Shown here in pieces: positions 44,053-53,271 of a stretch of DNA of 64,000 nucleotides. Below the pieces are notes generated by a model, which saw nothing but the letters and a program-made list of their open reading frames with translations, was not told the origin of the DNA and searched no databases. Numbering within the stretch: the first letter of the stretch is position 1; every line of letters starts with the position of its first letter. This DNA comes from Paenibacillus sp. sptzw28 (GTDB lineage: Bacteria > Bacillota > Bacilli > Paenibacillales > Paenibacillaceae), in assembly GCF_019550795.1 (NCBI RefSeq), contig NZ_CP080545.1, forward strand, positions 2,127,501-2,191,500, in the 5' to 3' direction. Made by a program: the position numbers and the translations under genes.

Positions 44053-45030
44053 ATGAAGTACACGTATATGGGACGTTCAGGATTAAAGGTGAGCCGTCTT
44101 TGCTTGGGCACGATGAATTTCGGTGTGGATACGGACGAGCAGGAATCATTTCGTATAATGGATGCTGCACTGGATGCAGGCATTAATTTCTTTGATACCG
44201 CGAATATTTACGGCTGGGGCGAAAATGCCGGCAGGACTGAAGAGATTATCGGCCGCTGGTTCAGCCAGGGCGGCGGACGCCGCGAGCGCACGGTCATCGC
44301 GACGAAAATGTACGGCGATATGAGTGATGCGAATGACGGACCGAATGGATCATCGGGGTTGTCGGCCTACAAAATCCGCCGCCACCTCGAGGGTTCTTTG
44401 CACCGCCTTCAGACCGATCATATCGAGCTTTACCAAATGCATCATGTGGACCGCAATGTCACTTGGGACGAGCTCTGGGGTGCCTTTCAAACGGCCGTAA
44501 ACCAAGGCAAAATCGGTTATGTCGGCTCCAGTAACTTTGCGGGATGGGATATTGCGGTAGCCCAAGGCGAAGCGAAGGCGCGGGGATTAATCGGACTCAT
44601 ATCGGAGCAGCATAAATATAATTTATTGTGCCGCTTGCCGGAGCTTGAAGTGCTGCCCGCTTCAAAAAGCCTTGGACTAGGCGTCATTCCATGGAGTCCG
44701 CTGGACGGCGGCCTGCTGGCCGGGAATGCGCTGCGCGGCGGAGCAGGAAAGCGCAGCGGCGACATGAAGCGTGTTGAGAAGCACCGTTCACAGCTCGAAG
44801 CCTATAAAGGGCTGTGCGATGAGCTGGGCGAACGCGAGGATGTCGTATCGCTCGCATGGCTGCTTGCCAATCCTGCGGTTACTGCGCCGATTATCGGCGT
44901 CCGTACGCTGGAGCAGTTCGAACGCTCGCTGCGTGCGGTTGAGCTTGAGCTGGATGAAGCTGCGATGAAGCGTATCGATGAGATTTTCCCGGGACCCGGC
45001 GGCGACGCTCCGCGCGCATACGCTTGGTAG
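44053..45030 (+). CDS. Aldo/keto reductase
   Basis: NADPH-dependent carbonyl reductase (325 aa) of the YajO/potassium-channel beta-subunit-like branch. The barrel begins MKYTYMGRSGLKVSRLCLGT. The catalytic tetrad is in FFDTANIYG (Asp, Tyr), IATKMYG (Lys) and QMHHVDRN (His). The cofactor site is IPWSPLDGGLLAGN with VTAPIIGVRTLEQFE. GGAGGA is 12 bases before ATG 44053. A single gene with a terminator; substrate unknown. Confidence 0.93.
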   Translation: MKYTYMGRSGLKVSRLCLGTMNFGVDTDEQESFRIMDAALDAGINFFDTANIYGWGENAGRTEEIIGRWFSQGGGRRERTVIATKMYGDMSDANDGPNGSSGLSAYKIRRHLEGSLHRLQTDHIELYQMHHVDRNVTWDELWGAFQTAVNQGKIGYVGSSNFAGWDIAVAQGEAKARGLIGLISEQHKYNLLCRLPELEVLPASKSLGLGVIPWSPLDGGLLAGNALRGGAGKRSGDMKRVEKHRSQLEAYKGLCDELGEREDVVSLAWLLANPAVTAPIIGVRTLEQFERSLRAVELELDEAAMKRIDEIFPGPGGDAPRAYAW

Positions 45031-45084
45031 TCGGTTTTTGTAATATTCCGTGACATGATGGATATTTTTATCTGAATGTAAGCG

Positions 45085-45123
45085 CCGCCCACAGGAGATA
45101 AACCTCCTGTGGGTGGTTTATTT
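45085..45123 (+). terminator. Rho-independent terminator after aldo/keto reductase
   Basis: CCGCCCACAGGAG (45085-45097) pairs with CTCCTGTGGGTGG (45104-45116), one G-T pair, followed by TTTATTTT. The 175 bases from here to the GH3 gene show nothing else. Confidence 0.87.
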
Positions 45124-45297
45124 TCACCCCATAGCTTACACTATTTTATAAGGGTGTTTTAGGAAATACACGGGGCGGAATCCTACGGATATCGCGCCGC
45201 GCTTCAAGGCGGCGAGGCGGGGCTGCCCACGGAACAATAATGAATGCATAGGTTAAACGGCCGCAAATATCAATTTGGAAGAAGAGGTGCAGCATTT

Positions 45298-46896
45298 ATG
45301 ACAGAGCAGTGGCGCAGCTGGAGCCTGCGGGAGAAAATCGGTCAATTGTTCGTGTTTGGTTTTCACGGGCAGGAGCCGTCTGAAGATATATTGGAGTTAA
45401 TCGAGCGATACGGTGTTGGCGGCATTATCTATTTCAGCCGCAATATCGCAGATGCGCGGCAGGTTCATACGCTGTCGTCGACCCTTAATGAGGCGGCTCG
45501 GCGAGCTGGACGCCCGCCGATGTTTATCGCGGTGGACCAGGAGGGTGGCATGGTCGCCCGCCTCGTAAAGGGCGTTACGCTCATGCCCGGAAATATGGCG
45601 CTTGGTGCAGCAGGTTCGGCGGAGGGAGCTTACGCCACGTCTCACATCTGCGGCAGGCAGCTGCGGGCGGTCGGTATTAATGTTAATTATGCTCCTTGTA
45701 TCGATGTGAACAACAATCCGGACAATCCGGTCATCAATGTGCGGTCATACAGCGATCGGCCGGGCCGGGCCGGCGAGCTTGGCCTCGCCGCGGTACGCGG
45801 CTATCAAGATGCGGGAGTTGCGGCAACAGTTAAGCATTTTCCCGGCCATGGCGATACGAGCGTGGATTCGCACCGGGATCTGCCGGTGCTGACGCATGAC
45901 CGTGAACGGCTGGAATCGGTGGAGCTGGTTCCATTCCGTATGACAGCCTCCGAAGCGGATTTGATCATGACGGCGCATGTGTGCCTGCCTGCGCTCGACC
46001 CGTCAGGCGTGCCGTCCACGCTGTCGAAGCCGGTACTGACCGGACTGCTGCGGGGCGAGCTCGGCTACGAGGGGGTCATCACGACGGATTGCCTCGAGAT
46101 GAACGCAATCGACAAGTTCTACGGACCTGAACGCGGCGCCGTCATGGCGCTGCAAGCCGGAGCGGACATGGTGCTTGTCAGCCACACACCGTCGAAGCAG
46201 CGGGCTGCGCTTGAAGCGGTGGCGGCCGCAGTGGAGCGAGGCGAGCTGTCGGAACAGCGCATTGACGCCTCCGTGGAGCGGATCATGCGGCTCAAGAAGA
46301 AGCGCGGCTTCGATGAGCCGCTTAAGCCGTGGGACAGCGTGGAGCCGGAGCTCGATACACCGGAGCAGCAGGGAGTCGCACGCCGCTGGAGCGAAGCGTC
46401 GGTTACGCTTGTCAAGAATGAAGGCGGCCTTCTGCCGCTCAAGCGGGAAGCGAGAACGCTCATCCTCTGGCCTCAGATCGTTACCGTATCGGATGCTGAT
46501 GAACTGCTTACCGATGACGGCACGCTTGGGGCCTGTCTCTCCGAATATATGGAGAATGTGACGGAGCGGCCGATGAACGAAGAAGGTGCGTTAAGCGGGT
46601 TGGACGAGTTCGAACAAATCGTGTTTGTGAGCTATGATGCGGTCAAGCATGCGCTTGAACGGGATGTCGCGGCGAAGCTGCTTGCCGAGGCAGGTGAGCG
46701 TACAGTGGCGGTATCCGTCCGCAATCCACTTGATCTGCTTGTATACCCTGAGGTGCGGGCTTACCTTGCTGTCTATGAATGCCGTCCGCTCGCGCTGGAG
46801 TCTGCCGCAAAGGCGCTCGTAGGGCAGATCACGCCCGAGGGACGGCTGCCGTTGACAATATCGGAGACCTATCCCTTCGGCTGGCGATCGGAGTAG
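45298..46896 (+). CDS. nagZ: Beta-N-acetylhexosaminidase, GH3 (NagZ-type)
   Basis: Retaining GH3 enzyme (532 aa) that cleaves N-acetylglucosamine from muropeptides or chitin pieces. The barrel shows FGFHGQEPS, GGIIYFSRN, the KHFPGHGDTSVDSHRDLP loop carrying the catalytic His-Asp pair, MTAHVCLPALD and nucleophile Asp in ITTDCLEMNAI. A second domain of about 180 residues follows, as in Bacillus NagZ. No signal peptide, so it acts inside the cell. The frame is open from 45244, but AAGAGGTG supports ATG 45298. Confidence 0.9.
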   Translation: MTEQWRSWSLREKIGQLFVFGFHGQEPSEDILELIERYGVGGIIYFSRNIADARQVHTLSSTLNEAARRAGRPPMFIAVDQEGGMVARLVKGVTLMPGNMALGAAGSAEGAYATSHICGRQLRAVGINVNYAPCIDVNNNPDNPVINVRSYSDRPGRAGELGLAAVRGYQDAGVAATVKHFPGHGDTSVDSHRDLPVLTHDRERLESVELVPFRMTASEADLIMTAHVCLPALDPSGVPSTLSKPVLTGLLRGELGYEGVITTDCLEMNAIDKFYGPERGAVMALQAGADMVLVSHTPSKQRAALEAVAAAVERGELSEQRIDASVERIMRLKKKRGFDEPLKPWDSVEPELDTPEQQGVARRWSEASVTLVKNEGGLLPLKREARTLILWPQIVTVSDADELLTDDGTLGACLSEYMENVTERPMNEEGALSGLDEFEQIVFVSYDAVKHALERDVAAKLLAEAGERTVAVSVRNPLDLLVYPEVRAYLAVYECRPLALESAAKALVGQITPEGRLPLTISETYPFGWRSE

Positions 46897-46920
46897 TAGC
46901 GGAATTCAATCCGGAAAAGA

Positions 46921-46981
46921 AGAAAAAAACCGGCGAGCACCGGCCGCACATTTGCGTGACGGCCGCTCTCCGGCTTTTTGG
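46921..46981. terminator. Bidirectional terminator
   Basis: AAAAACCGGCGAGCACCGGCCG pairs imperfectly with CGGCCGCTCTCCGGCTTTTT. T-tracts are present on both strands, serving nagZ and the minus-strand HD gene. Confidence 0.75.
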
Positions 46982-47054
46982 CTGTTCGTTTAACAAATGG
47001 AGCAAATCTTCTTCGCTGAAAACACCGCGCAGCAGTATTTGCTTAGCTGCCGCG

Positions 47055-47828
47055 TTATTCCTGCTCTGAAAGCTCATCCAGCGTCTTGCTGAAGCTTGGA
47101 GCCATATGCGCGAGAAACCAGTCGATCTCGGGCATCTTGAGCAGGGCGAGCGCCTGTTCCGTTTGACCTTTGGCTACCGCAAATTCGCGGTTGCCCGATG
47201 ACAGCTCGGAGAGACATTTGATATAGGCGTCGAGCAGGTCGGCTGCCTTCAGCATTTTCAGCAGCTCGCGGTCAGCCTCATCGATTGGCGGGGCGCCCGC
47301 ATCCAAAGCAAGCTCGGAAGCGACGCCGGGTTCCGTGGTCGATGCGGCTTCCGGCGCAGTAACCGAAGCGGCAGCTCCGGATACCATGCCCGGCGCGTCG
47401 CCCCGGGCTGTGCCGGATGCGTCGGCGGGTGCAGCCGGAGCGGCGCCGGGCGAAGGCGCGGCCGTGCCGCTGACGAGCGGCGCATAAGCCGCCTTGAGCG
47501 CCGGCGGCACCATCCCGAGCAGCCGCTCTGCCGCCATTGCCTCAAGCTCGCGGAAATTCGCGAGCATCCTGGGGTTGTGATGCTTCACCGGCGTGGGAAT
47601 ATCGCCGGTGAACACCTCCGTAGCGTCATGGAACAAGGCCATTGACGCCGCTCTGTCCGCATTCAGCGACCGGCCGAATATACGGTTGCCGATTTCACAC
47701 AGCATATGGGCCAGCAGCGCGACGTGGTACGAATGCTCGGCGACATTTTCGCGGGTGGTGTTGCGCATGAGGCTCCAGCGTTCTATATATCTCAGCCTGT
47801 ACATATAAGCGATAAAATGGCTTTCCAT
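47055..47828 (-). CDS. HD-domain phosphohydrolase, YfbR-like with Ala/Pro insertion
   Basis: Probable 5'-deoxynucleotidase of the YfbR family (257 aa; family about 200). MYRLRYIERWSLMRNTTREN is the family start, metal ligands are in NVAEHSYHVALLAHML and ALFHDATEVFTGDIPTPVKH, and the C-terminal LLKMLKAADLLDAYIKC supplies the last Asp. Residues about 119-177 are a low-complexity Ala/Pro/Gly/Ser/Thr insertion between conserved helices, absent from typical members, which should loop out of the fold. It is convergent with nagZ. Confidence 0.87.
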   Translation of the reverse strand: MESHFIAYMYRLRYIERWSLMRNTTRENVAEHSYHVALLAHMLCEIGNRIFGRSLNADRAASMALFHDATEVFTGDIPTPVKHHNPRMLANFRELEAMAAERLLGMVPPALKAAYAPLVSGTAAPSPGAAPAAPADASGTARGDAPGMVSGAAASVTAPEAASTTEPGVASELALDAGAPPIDEADRELLKMLKAADLLDAYIKCLSELSSGNREFAVAKGQTEQALALLKMPEIDWFLAHMAPSFSKTLDELSEQE

Positions 47829-47986
47829 GGCACGAATTCTCCTTCGTTGTGATGAGTGGCGAGGCTCCGCTGTATCGGATCTTCCGGGCTCTTTTTAACC
47901 GACAAACGGGATGCCCCGAGTGGCTGTATATGCTATTATATAGTTAATTGACAAATGCGACTAGAGAGAGGAGCCAGCACTACTTT

Positions 47987-49531
47987 ATGCAACAGTTTGA
48001 AGAAAGCGTCTATAAACTTATCGTAGAAACCTCCACGAACCTGCCCGGCGACGTCCGGAAAGTCATCCAGGCGGCCCAAGAGGCGGAGGACCGTGCAACC
48101 CGTGCAGGCCTGTCGCTCTCCACGATCGCCACCAACATTGAGATGGCCGAATGCAATGTCTCGCCGATCTGCCAGGACACGGGCATGCCTACTTTTATTG
48201 TTCATACTCCGGTCGGAGCCAACCAGATCATTATGAAGCGGCAAATTAAAAATGCGATCGCGCGCGCCACGAAGGACGGCAAGCTACGTACAAACTCCGT
48301 TGATTCACTGACGGGAGCCAATACGGGCGACAACCTCGGACCCGGCACGCCGGTTATACATTTCGAGCAATGGGAACAAGATGATATCGACGTCCGTCTC
48401 ATTCTTAAAGGCGGCGGTTGTGAAAATAAAAACATCCAGTACAGCCTCCCGACCGAGCTCGAAGGACTCGGCAAAGCCGGACGGGACCTCGACGGTATCC
48501 GTAAATGCGTTATGCATGCCGTCTATCAGGCGCAGGGACAAGGCTGCAGCGCCGGGTTCATAGGCGTCGGCATCGGCGGCGACCGGACGACCGGCTATGA
48601 ACTGGCCAAACAGCAGCTGTTCCGCAGCGTCGACGATACGAATCCGAATCCGGAACTCCGGCAGCTCGAAGAATATGTGATGGAGAACGCCAACAAGCTC
48701 GGAATCGGTACGATGGGCTTCGGCGGACAAGTGACGCTGCTCGGCTGCAAAGCGGGCGTGATGAACCGGCTGCCGGCCAGCTTCTTCGTCTCTGTCGCTT
48801 ATAACTGCTGGGCTTACCGCCGTCAAGGCGTATTGTTGAATGCGGAGTCCGGCGAGATTAAAGAATGGATTTATCCCGGCGGTTCGGACACCCCGATGAA
48901 ATCCCGGGCTGCCGACGCTGCTGCCGAGGCGGTAGCGGAGCAGGCGGAACGCCGCGAGGTAGTGCTGAATACACCATTTACAGAGGAACAGGTTCGCAGC
49001 CTGAAGGTCGGCGACATCGTCATTATCAATGGCGAGATGCATACAGGTCGCGACGCTCTGCACAAGTATTTGATGGATCACGACGCACCGATCGATTTGA
49101 ACGGAGCGGTTATATACCACTGCGGCCCTGTTATGCTGAAGGACGAGGAAGGCTGGCACGTAAAGGCTGCAGGCCCGACCACAAGTATTCGCGAGGAGCC
49201 TTATCAAGGCGACATTATGAAGAAATTCGGTATCAGGGCTGTTATCGGCAAAGGCGGCATGGGTCCCAAAACGCTCGCCGCACTGCAGGAGCACGGGGCG
49301 GTTTACTTGAACGCCATCGGCGGCGCCGCGCAGTATTACGCTGAATGCTTCAAGAAAGTGAACGGAGTCGACTTCATGGAATTCGGCATTCCGGAAGCGA
49401 TGTGGCACCTTAAGACGGAAGGGTTTGCGGCAATTGTCACGATGGATGCGCATGGAAACAGTTTGCATGCCGACGTGGAACAGGACTCATTCGCCAAGCT
49501 GGCGCAGTTTAAAGAACCTGTTTTCAAGTAG
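47987..49531 (+). CDS. Fumarate hydratase class I
   Basis: Oxygen-sensitive [4Fe-4S] fumarase (514 aa) interconverting fumarate and malate. The alpha domain includes SPICQDTGMPTFIVH, GCSAGFIGVGIGGDRTTGYE and LGCKAGVMNRLPASFFVS with candidate cluster cysteines. The beta domain begins near LNTPFTEEQVRSLKVGD and has GPTTSIREEPY, GKGGMGPKTLAAL and EFGIPEAMWHLKTEG. A TTG at 47948 extends the frame, but AGGAG (47969-47973) favours ATG 47987. Most Bacilli rely on class II fumarase, so this may be for low-oxygen conditions. Confidence 0.92.
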   Translation: MQQFEESVYKLIVETSTNLPGDVRKVIQAAQEAEDRATRAGLSLSTIATNIEMAECNVSPICQDTGMPTFIVHTPVGANQIIMKRQIKNAIARATKDGKLRTNSVDSLTGANTGDNLGPGTPVIHFEQWEQDDIDVRLILKGGGCENKNIQYSLPTELEGLGKAGRDLDGIRKCVMHAVYQAQGQGCSAGFIGVGIGGDRTTGYELAKQQLFRSVDDTNPNPELRQLEEYVMENANKLGIGTMGFGGQVTLLGCKAGVMNRLPASFFVSVAYNCWAYRRQGVLLNAESGEIKEWIYPGGSDTPMKSRAADAAAEAVAEQAERREVVLNTPFTEEQVRSLKVGDIVIINGEMHTGRDALHKYLMDHDAPIDLNGAVIYHCGPVMLKDEEGWHVKAAGPTTSIREEPYQGDIMKKFGIRAVIGKGGMGPKTLAALQEHGAVYLNAIGGAAQYYAECFKKVNGVDFMEFGIPEAMWHLKTEGFAAIVTMDAHGNSLHADVEQDSFAKLAQFKEPVFK

Positions 49532-49589
49532 AAATGAGGGATGCGTTACGCGCAGTTTCGGACTTGCCTTCAATAGACGTTTTGAACAA

Positions 49590-50525
49590 TGGATGTTTCT
49601 TATTGTCCCCGGATCACTCATCCTGGGATTTCTTTTTTCATCGCCGCTGCACCGATTTGTGCCCGCCGTCCCGTATCTGTTCGCCTTTGTGACGCTGACG
49701 ATGGCAATCGGGTGCGGTCTCGCTCAGCTGCGCGCCGTCGTGCGCAGACCCGGTATCATGGTGTGGACATTCGTTCTGGCACATGTGGTGTCGCCGCTCA
49801 TTGCCTACGGTTTGGGTACGCTGGTGTTCGGACATGATTCGCCCTACGTCGTCGGTCTGGTCTTATTCACGATCATACCGCTCGGAGTCTCCACGGTCTT
49901 ATGGGTGGGCATGTCGTCAGGCAGTGTCCCGCTCATGCTCGCGATGGTTGTTCTTGACTCGGCGCTCAGCCCGTTCGTCGTCCCGACCGGAATACATCTG
50001 CTGTTCAAGACGGCGGTCGATACGGATACGGCATCTATGGTAGCGGACCTTCTGCTGATCATTGTCGTCCCGACGGCTCTTGGGGTGCTGCTGCACGAAG
50101 CGACCAAAGGGCGAATTCAGAAAACCGTCCATCCATATGCGGCGCCGGTCTCCAAGCTTTGCTTCGTTGCTGTCGTCGCCCTTAATGCGGCGGCGATCGC
50201 TCCTTATACCGAAACGCTGAGGGGCGATCTGCTCCGCCTTGTGCCGCTGGCCGTCGTGATGGTCGGACTGTGTTATGCAGTCGGCTTCATCGGGGCTGCG
50301 CCGTACCGCAGCCGGGAGCTGCAAACGACCGTTTCGTATGCAACCGGGATGCGCAATATTTCGCTTGGAATCGTGCTGGCGCTCGGCTACTTCAGCCCGC
50401 TTGCAGCCGTACCCGTGGTACTTTCGATACTGATCCAGCAGCCGCTCGCAACACTCCATCATTACATTTTACAAAAGATTTACAATCGAAGGACTGGCGT
50501 ACAAACTCCCGGGCAGGTACGATAG
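49590..50525 (+). CDS. Bile acid:sodium symporter-family (BASS) transporter
   Basis: Sodium-coupled organic anion carrier family (at least 311 aa, about nine membrane segments). Signatures are MAIGCGLAQLRAVVRRPG, SGSVPLMLAMVVLDSALSPF and TVSYATGMRNISLGIVLALG. It lies directly after fumarase, so a dicarboxylate or keto-acid substrate is possible. The start is unresolved: ATG 49590 is at the edge of the first helix, while GAGGGATG (49537-49544) suggests translation from about 49546-49549, where only GTT or ACG is in frame; the frame stays open back into the fumarase gene. Confidence 0.8.
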   Translation, partial: WMFLIVPGSLILGFLFSSPLHRFVPAVPYLFAFVTLTMAIGCGLAQLRAVVRRPGIMVWTFVLAHVVSPLIAYGLGTLVFGHDSPYVVGLVLFTIIPLGVSTVLWVGMSSGSVPLMLAMVVLDSALSPFVVPTGIHLLFKTAVDTDTASMVADLLLIIVVPTALGVLLHEATKGRIQKTVHPYAAPVSKLCFVAVVALNAAAIAPYTETLRGDLLRLVPLAVVMVGLCYAVGFIGAAPYRSRELQTTVSYATGMRNISLGIVLALGYFSPLAAVPVVLSILIQQPLATLHHYILQKIYNRRTGVQTPGQVR

Positions 50526-50556
50526 GGAGCGAAAGAAACGGTGGAGGTATAACAGC

Positions 50557-52362
50557 ATGATCAGTTTTCGTACGCGGCTGACAATTATATTGATTGCATT
50601 GATCGGCTTATCGGTATTGGCAGCCGGTCTGTTTATGGGCAAGACGTTTAAAAACAATCATCTGGACGCTCTGCAGGACAATATGGTTCGCGAAATGCGA
50701 ATTATTTTGGATCAAATGGACTGGCCTAAGGGGCAGATTAGCGGTCTGTACGGCTACTATACGCAGGAGGCGCAGAAGCTCAAGAAGATCACCGGATCCA
50801 GGGTTACGTTTATCCGCGGGGACGGTGTTGTGCTGGGAGACTCGGATCACGATCCCAAGACGATGGACAACCACCTGCAAAGGGCGGAGGTCCAGGAAGC
50901 GGAGCACAATGGAGTCGGCAGGGCAATCCGTCACAGCGACACCATCAACGAGAATTTGTTGTATGTCGCGATGCTCGTTCATCCAGGCAGCCCGAACTCG
51001 GATATTATTCGGCTCTCGCTAAGTCTTCAGGAAGTGGATGACAGCCTTCGGCGCATATGGATGACGCTATTGATCGGTTTGCTGATTCTGTTAGTTGCGG
51101 CAGCGCTGATCAGCTACCGCATCGCCAGAGGGCTGACCAGGCCTCTTGAGCAAATCACCCGTGTCGCCAAGCGAATCAAGAACATGGATTACCGCGCGCG
51201 TGTCACGGTGAAGAGCAGCGACGAAATCGGCGAGCTCGGCATTGCAATCAATGCGATGGCCGACAGCCTTCAGGTTCAGATGGCTCGTATTCATCAGAAC
51301 GAAAGCCAGCTGTCGAGCGTTCTCGATAATATGATTGATGGTGTCGTCATGATCGATGGAAACGGCCGCATCGTACTGCTCAACCGCTGTGCGGAGGAAG
51401 TGCTGGGATTCTCGGCCAGAGAGCTTGTCGGACGGCATTATGCGGAAGCTAAACAGCAGTATGAGCTTTCTCAGATTATTCAGGACGGTCTTGATCGCAG
51501 GGAGCATCTCCGCGAGGAAATCACGTTCTACTATCCGGAGGAACGCCTGCTTGACCTGAACCTTGTGCCGATTTTTCAAGATGATGAATTCGGCGGCGTA
51601 CTGCTTGTGCTGCAGGATGTCTCGGCGATAAGACGGCTGGAGCGGATGCGCAGCGAGTTTGTTGCAAACGTCTCGCATGAGCTTAAGACGCCGGTTACGG
51701 CGGTGAAAGGGTTCGCCGAGACGCTGCTTGGCGGAGCGGTGAACGATCCGGAAACGGCCCGGTCCTTCCTGCAGATCATCTACGATGAGAGCGACAGGCT
51801 TAACCGCTTGATCGGCGATATCCTTGAGCTGTCGAAGATCGAGTCGCGCCGGGTGCCGCTGCAGTTCTCTCCGATCGAGCTGTCTGCATTTATCGGCAAG
51901 ACGGTCGAGCTCATGTCGGCGGAAGCGGAGCGTAAAAATATAAGGATTGCGATGAAAGCGGAGCCAGGCATCTATGTCGAGGCGGACGAGGACCGGCTGC
52001 GGCAAATCGTGATGAATTTGCTGGCCAATGGCATCAGCTATACGCAAGGTGGCGGTCTCGTTACGATTGAGGTGGAGCCGGTATCGTCTGTGTCCGATCA
52101 AGCTGGCGCCGATATATCCGATTACGAGCATATACGCATCACGATTTCCGATACCGGCATTGGCATACCCAAGAAGGATCTGCCTCGTATCTTTGAACGA
52201 TTCTACCGGGTAGATAAGGCGAGATCCCGCAGTTCAGGCGGAACCGGACTCGGTCTGTCGATCGTAAAGCATCTGGTCGAGCTGCATAAGGGCTCGATTT
52301 CTGTCGACAGCCAGGTCGGGATCGGCTCGACGTTTACGATCGAATTGCCTGTGCTGCAATAA
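50557..52362 (+). CDS. Sensor histidine kinase, PhoR-type
   Basis: Membrane kinase (601 aa) resembling PhoR/WalK. Two membrane helices (about residues 8-26 and 168-188) flank an extracellular domain; then HAMP (TRPLEQITRVAKRIKNMDYR), PAS (SVLDNMIDGVVMIDGNGRIV), HisKA with His374 in NVSHELKTPVTAVKGF, and an ATPase domain with NLLANGISYTQGGG, DTGIGIPKKDLPRIFERFYR and GGTGLGLSIVKHLV. GGTGGAGG precedes ATG 50557. Its regulator follows after 126 bases, the reverse of the usual phoP-phoR order. Confidence 0.93.
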   Translation: MISFRTRLTIILIALIGLSVLAAGLFMGKTFKNNHLDALQDNMVREMRIILDQMDWPKGQISGLYGYYTQEAQKLKKITGSRVTFIRGDGVVLGDSDHDPKTMDNHLQRAEVQEAEHNGVGRAIRHSDTINENLLYVAMLVHPGSPNSDIIRLSLSLQEVDDSLRRIWMTLLIGLLILLVAAALISYRIARGLTRPLEQITRVAKRIKNMDYRARVTVKSSDEIGELGIAINAMADSLQVQMARIHQNESQLSSVLDNMIDGVVMIDGNGRIVLLNRCAEEVLGFSARELVGRHYAEAKQQYELSQIIQDGLDRREHLREEITFYYPEERLLDLNLVPIFQDDEFGGVLLVLQDVSAIRRLERMRSEFVANVSHELKTPVTAVKGFAETLLGGAVNDPETARSFLQIIYDESDRLNRLIGDILELSKIESRRVPLQFSPIELSAFIGKTVELMSAEAERKNIRIAMKAEPGIYVEADEDRLRQIVMNLLANGISYTQGGGLVTIEVEPVSSVSDQAGADISDYEHIRITISDTGIGIPKKDLPRIFERFYRVDKARSRSSGGTGLGLSIVKHLVELHKGSISVDSQVGIGSTFTIELPVLQ

Positions 52363-52488
52363 TAGACTTACAGATTGTACCGCAGCTAAAGATGGCGCTG
52401 GACGTTACTTCCGGCGCAATGATATGATAAGTTTGTAAATGTTCATGCAAATCGGCGTATGCAATACGCGCGGAAGCTGGGGGTCGAA

Positions 52489-53208
52489 ATGTCACAAAAA
52501 ATATTGGTCATCGAAGACGAACCGACACTGGCGAGGCTGCTTTCCTATAATCTGACTCAGGAGGGTTACGATACGACAGTAATCGACCACGGAGCGGAAG
52601 GGTTGCAGACAGCGCTTCAGCGTTCGTTTGAACTAATTATTCTGGATATTATGCTGCCGGGTATGAACGGCTTCGAAATATTATCGCGGCTGAGGCAGAG
52701 CGGCAACAGTACGCCGGTTATCGTGCTGACTGCCCGCAATGCCGAGGAAGAAGTTGTACAGGGTCTGAAGCGCGGTGCGGACGATTATATTACGAAACCG
52801 TTTGGCGTCGCCGAGCTTCTGGCGCGCGTGTCTGCAGTTCTGCGCCGTACAAGCCAGGAAGAAGGAAAGCAGACCGAATCCACGGAGAAGGTCATTACTG
52901 CGGGCGAGCTGTCCATATATCCGGAGAAATATGAGGTCGTGCTGTGCGGCGAAACGGTTCCGCTTCGACCGAAGGAATTTGAAGTACTGCTCTATTTGGT
53001 GCAGCGGCCCGGAATGGTAATCACCCGCGACGATCTGATGAACGTCGTATGGGGCTTCGATTATATAGGCGGACAGCGGACGGTGGATGTTCATGTCAGT
53101 TCGCTGCGCAAGAAGCTGGAGCTCGGCCAGCAGTCGGTTCAGATCGAATCCATTCGCGGTGTCGGCTACAAATTTGTTATGCCAAAAAAGCTTGGAACGC
53201 CGAAATGA
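52489..53208 (+). CDS. Response regulator, PhoP/OmpR-type
   Basis: Winged-helix response regulator (239 aa). The receiver domain has VIEDEP and Asp53 in LIILDIMLPGMNG, with KPFGVAELLARV at its end. The OmpR/PhoB DNA-binding domain includes VPLRPKEFEVLLYLVQRPGM, VWGFDYIGGQRTVDVHVSSL and SIRGVGYKFV. The open frame begins at 52459, but ATG 52489 starts the receiver domain cleanly (MSQKILVIEDEP) with GGGGG upstream. It is the likely partner of the preceding kinase; its 126-base leader may carry its own promoter. Confidence 0.92.
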   Translation: MSQKILVIEDEPTLARLLSYNLTQEGYDTTVIDHGAEGLQTALQRSFELIILDIMLPGMNGFEILSRLRQSGNSTPVIVLTARNAEEEVVQGLKRGADDYITKPFGVAELLARVSAVLRRTSQEEGKQTESTEKVITAGELSIYPEKYEVVLCGETVPLRPKEFEVLLYLVQRPGMVITRDDLMNVVWGFDYIGGQRTVDVHVSSLRKKLELGQQSVQIESIRGVGYKFVMPKKLGTPK

Positions 53209-53271
53209 ACGGCGGACCAAGCTTTATTTTCTGATCAAACGGCAGCAGCCTGTCTTACCTGTGCTCCGGTT

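Noticed and set aside
48305..49468. 387-codon open frame on the minus strand
   Set aside because: Antisense shadow of class I fumarase; no coherent protein features.
51091..52131. 346-codon open frame on the minus strand
   Set aside because: Antisense to the PhoR-like kinase; Arg/His/Leu-rich composition typical of a shadow frame.
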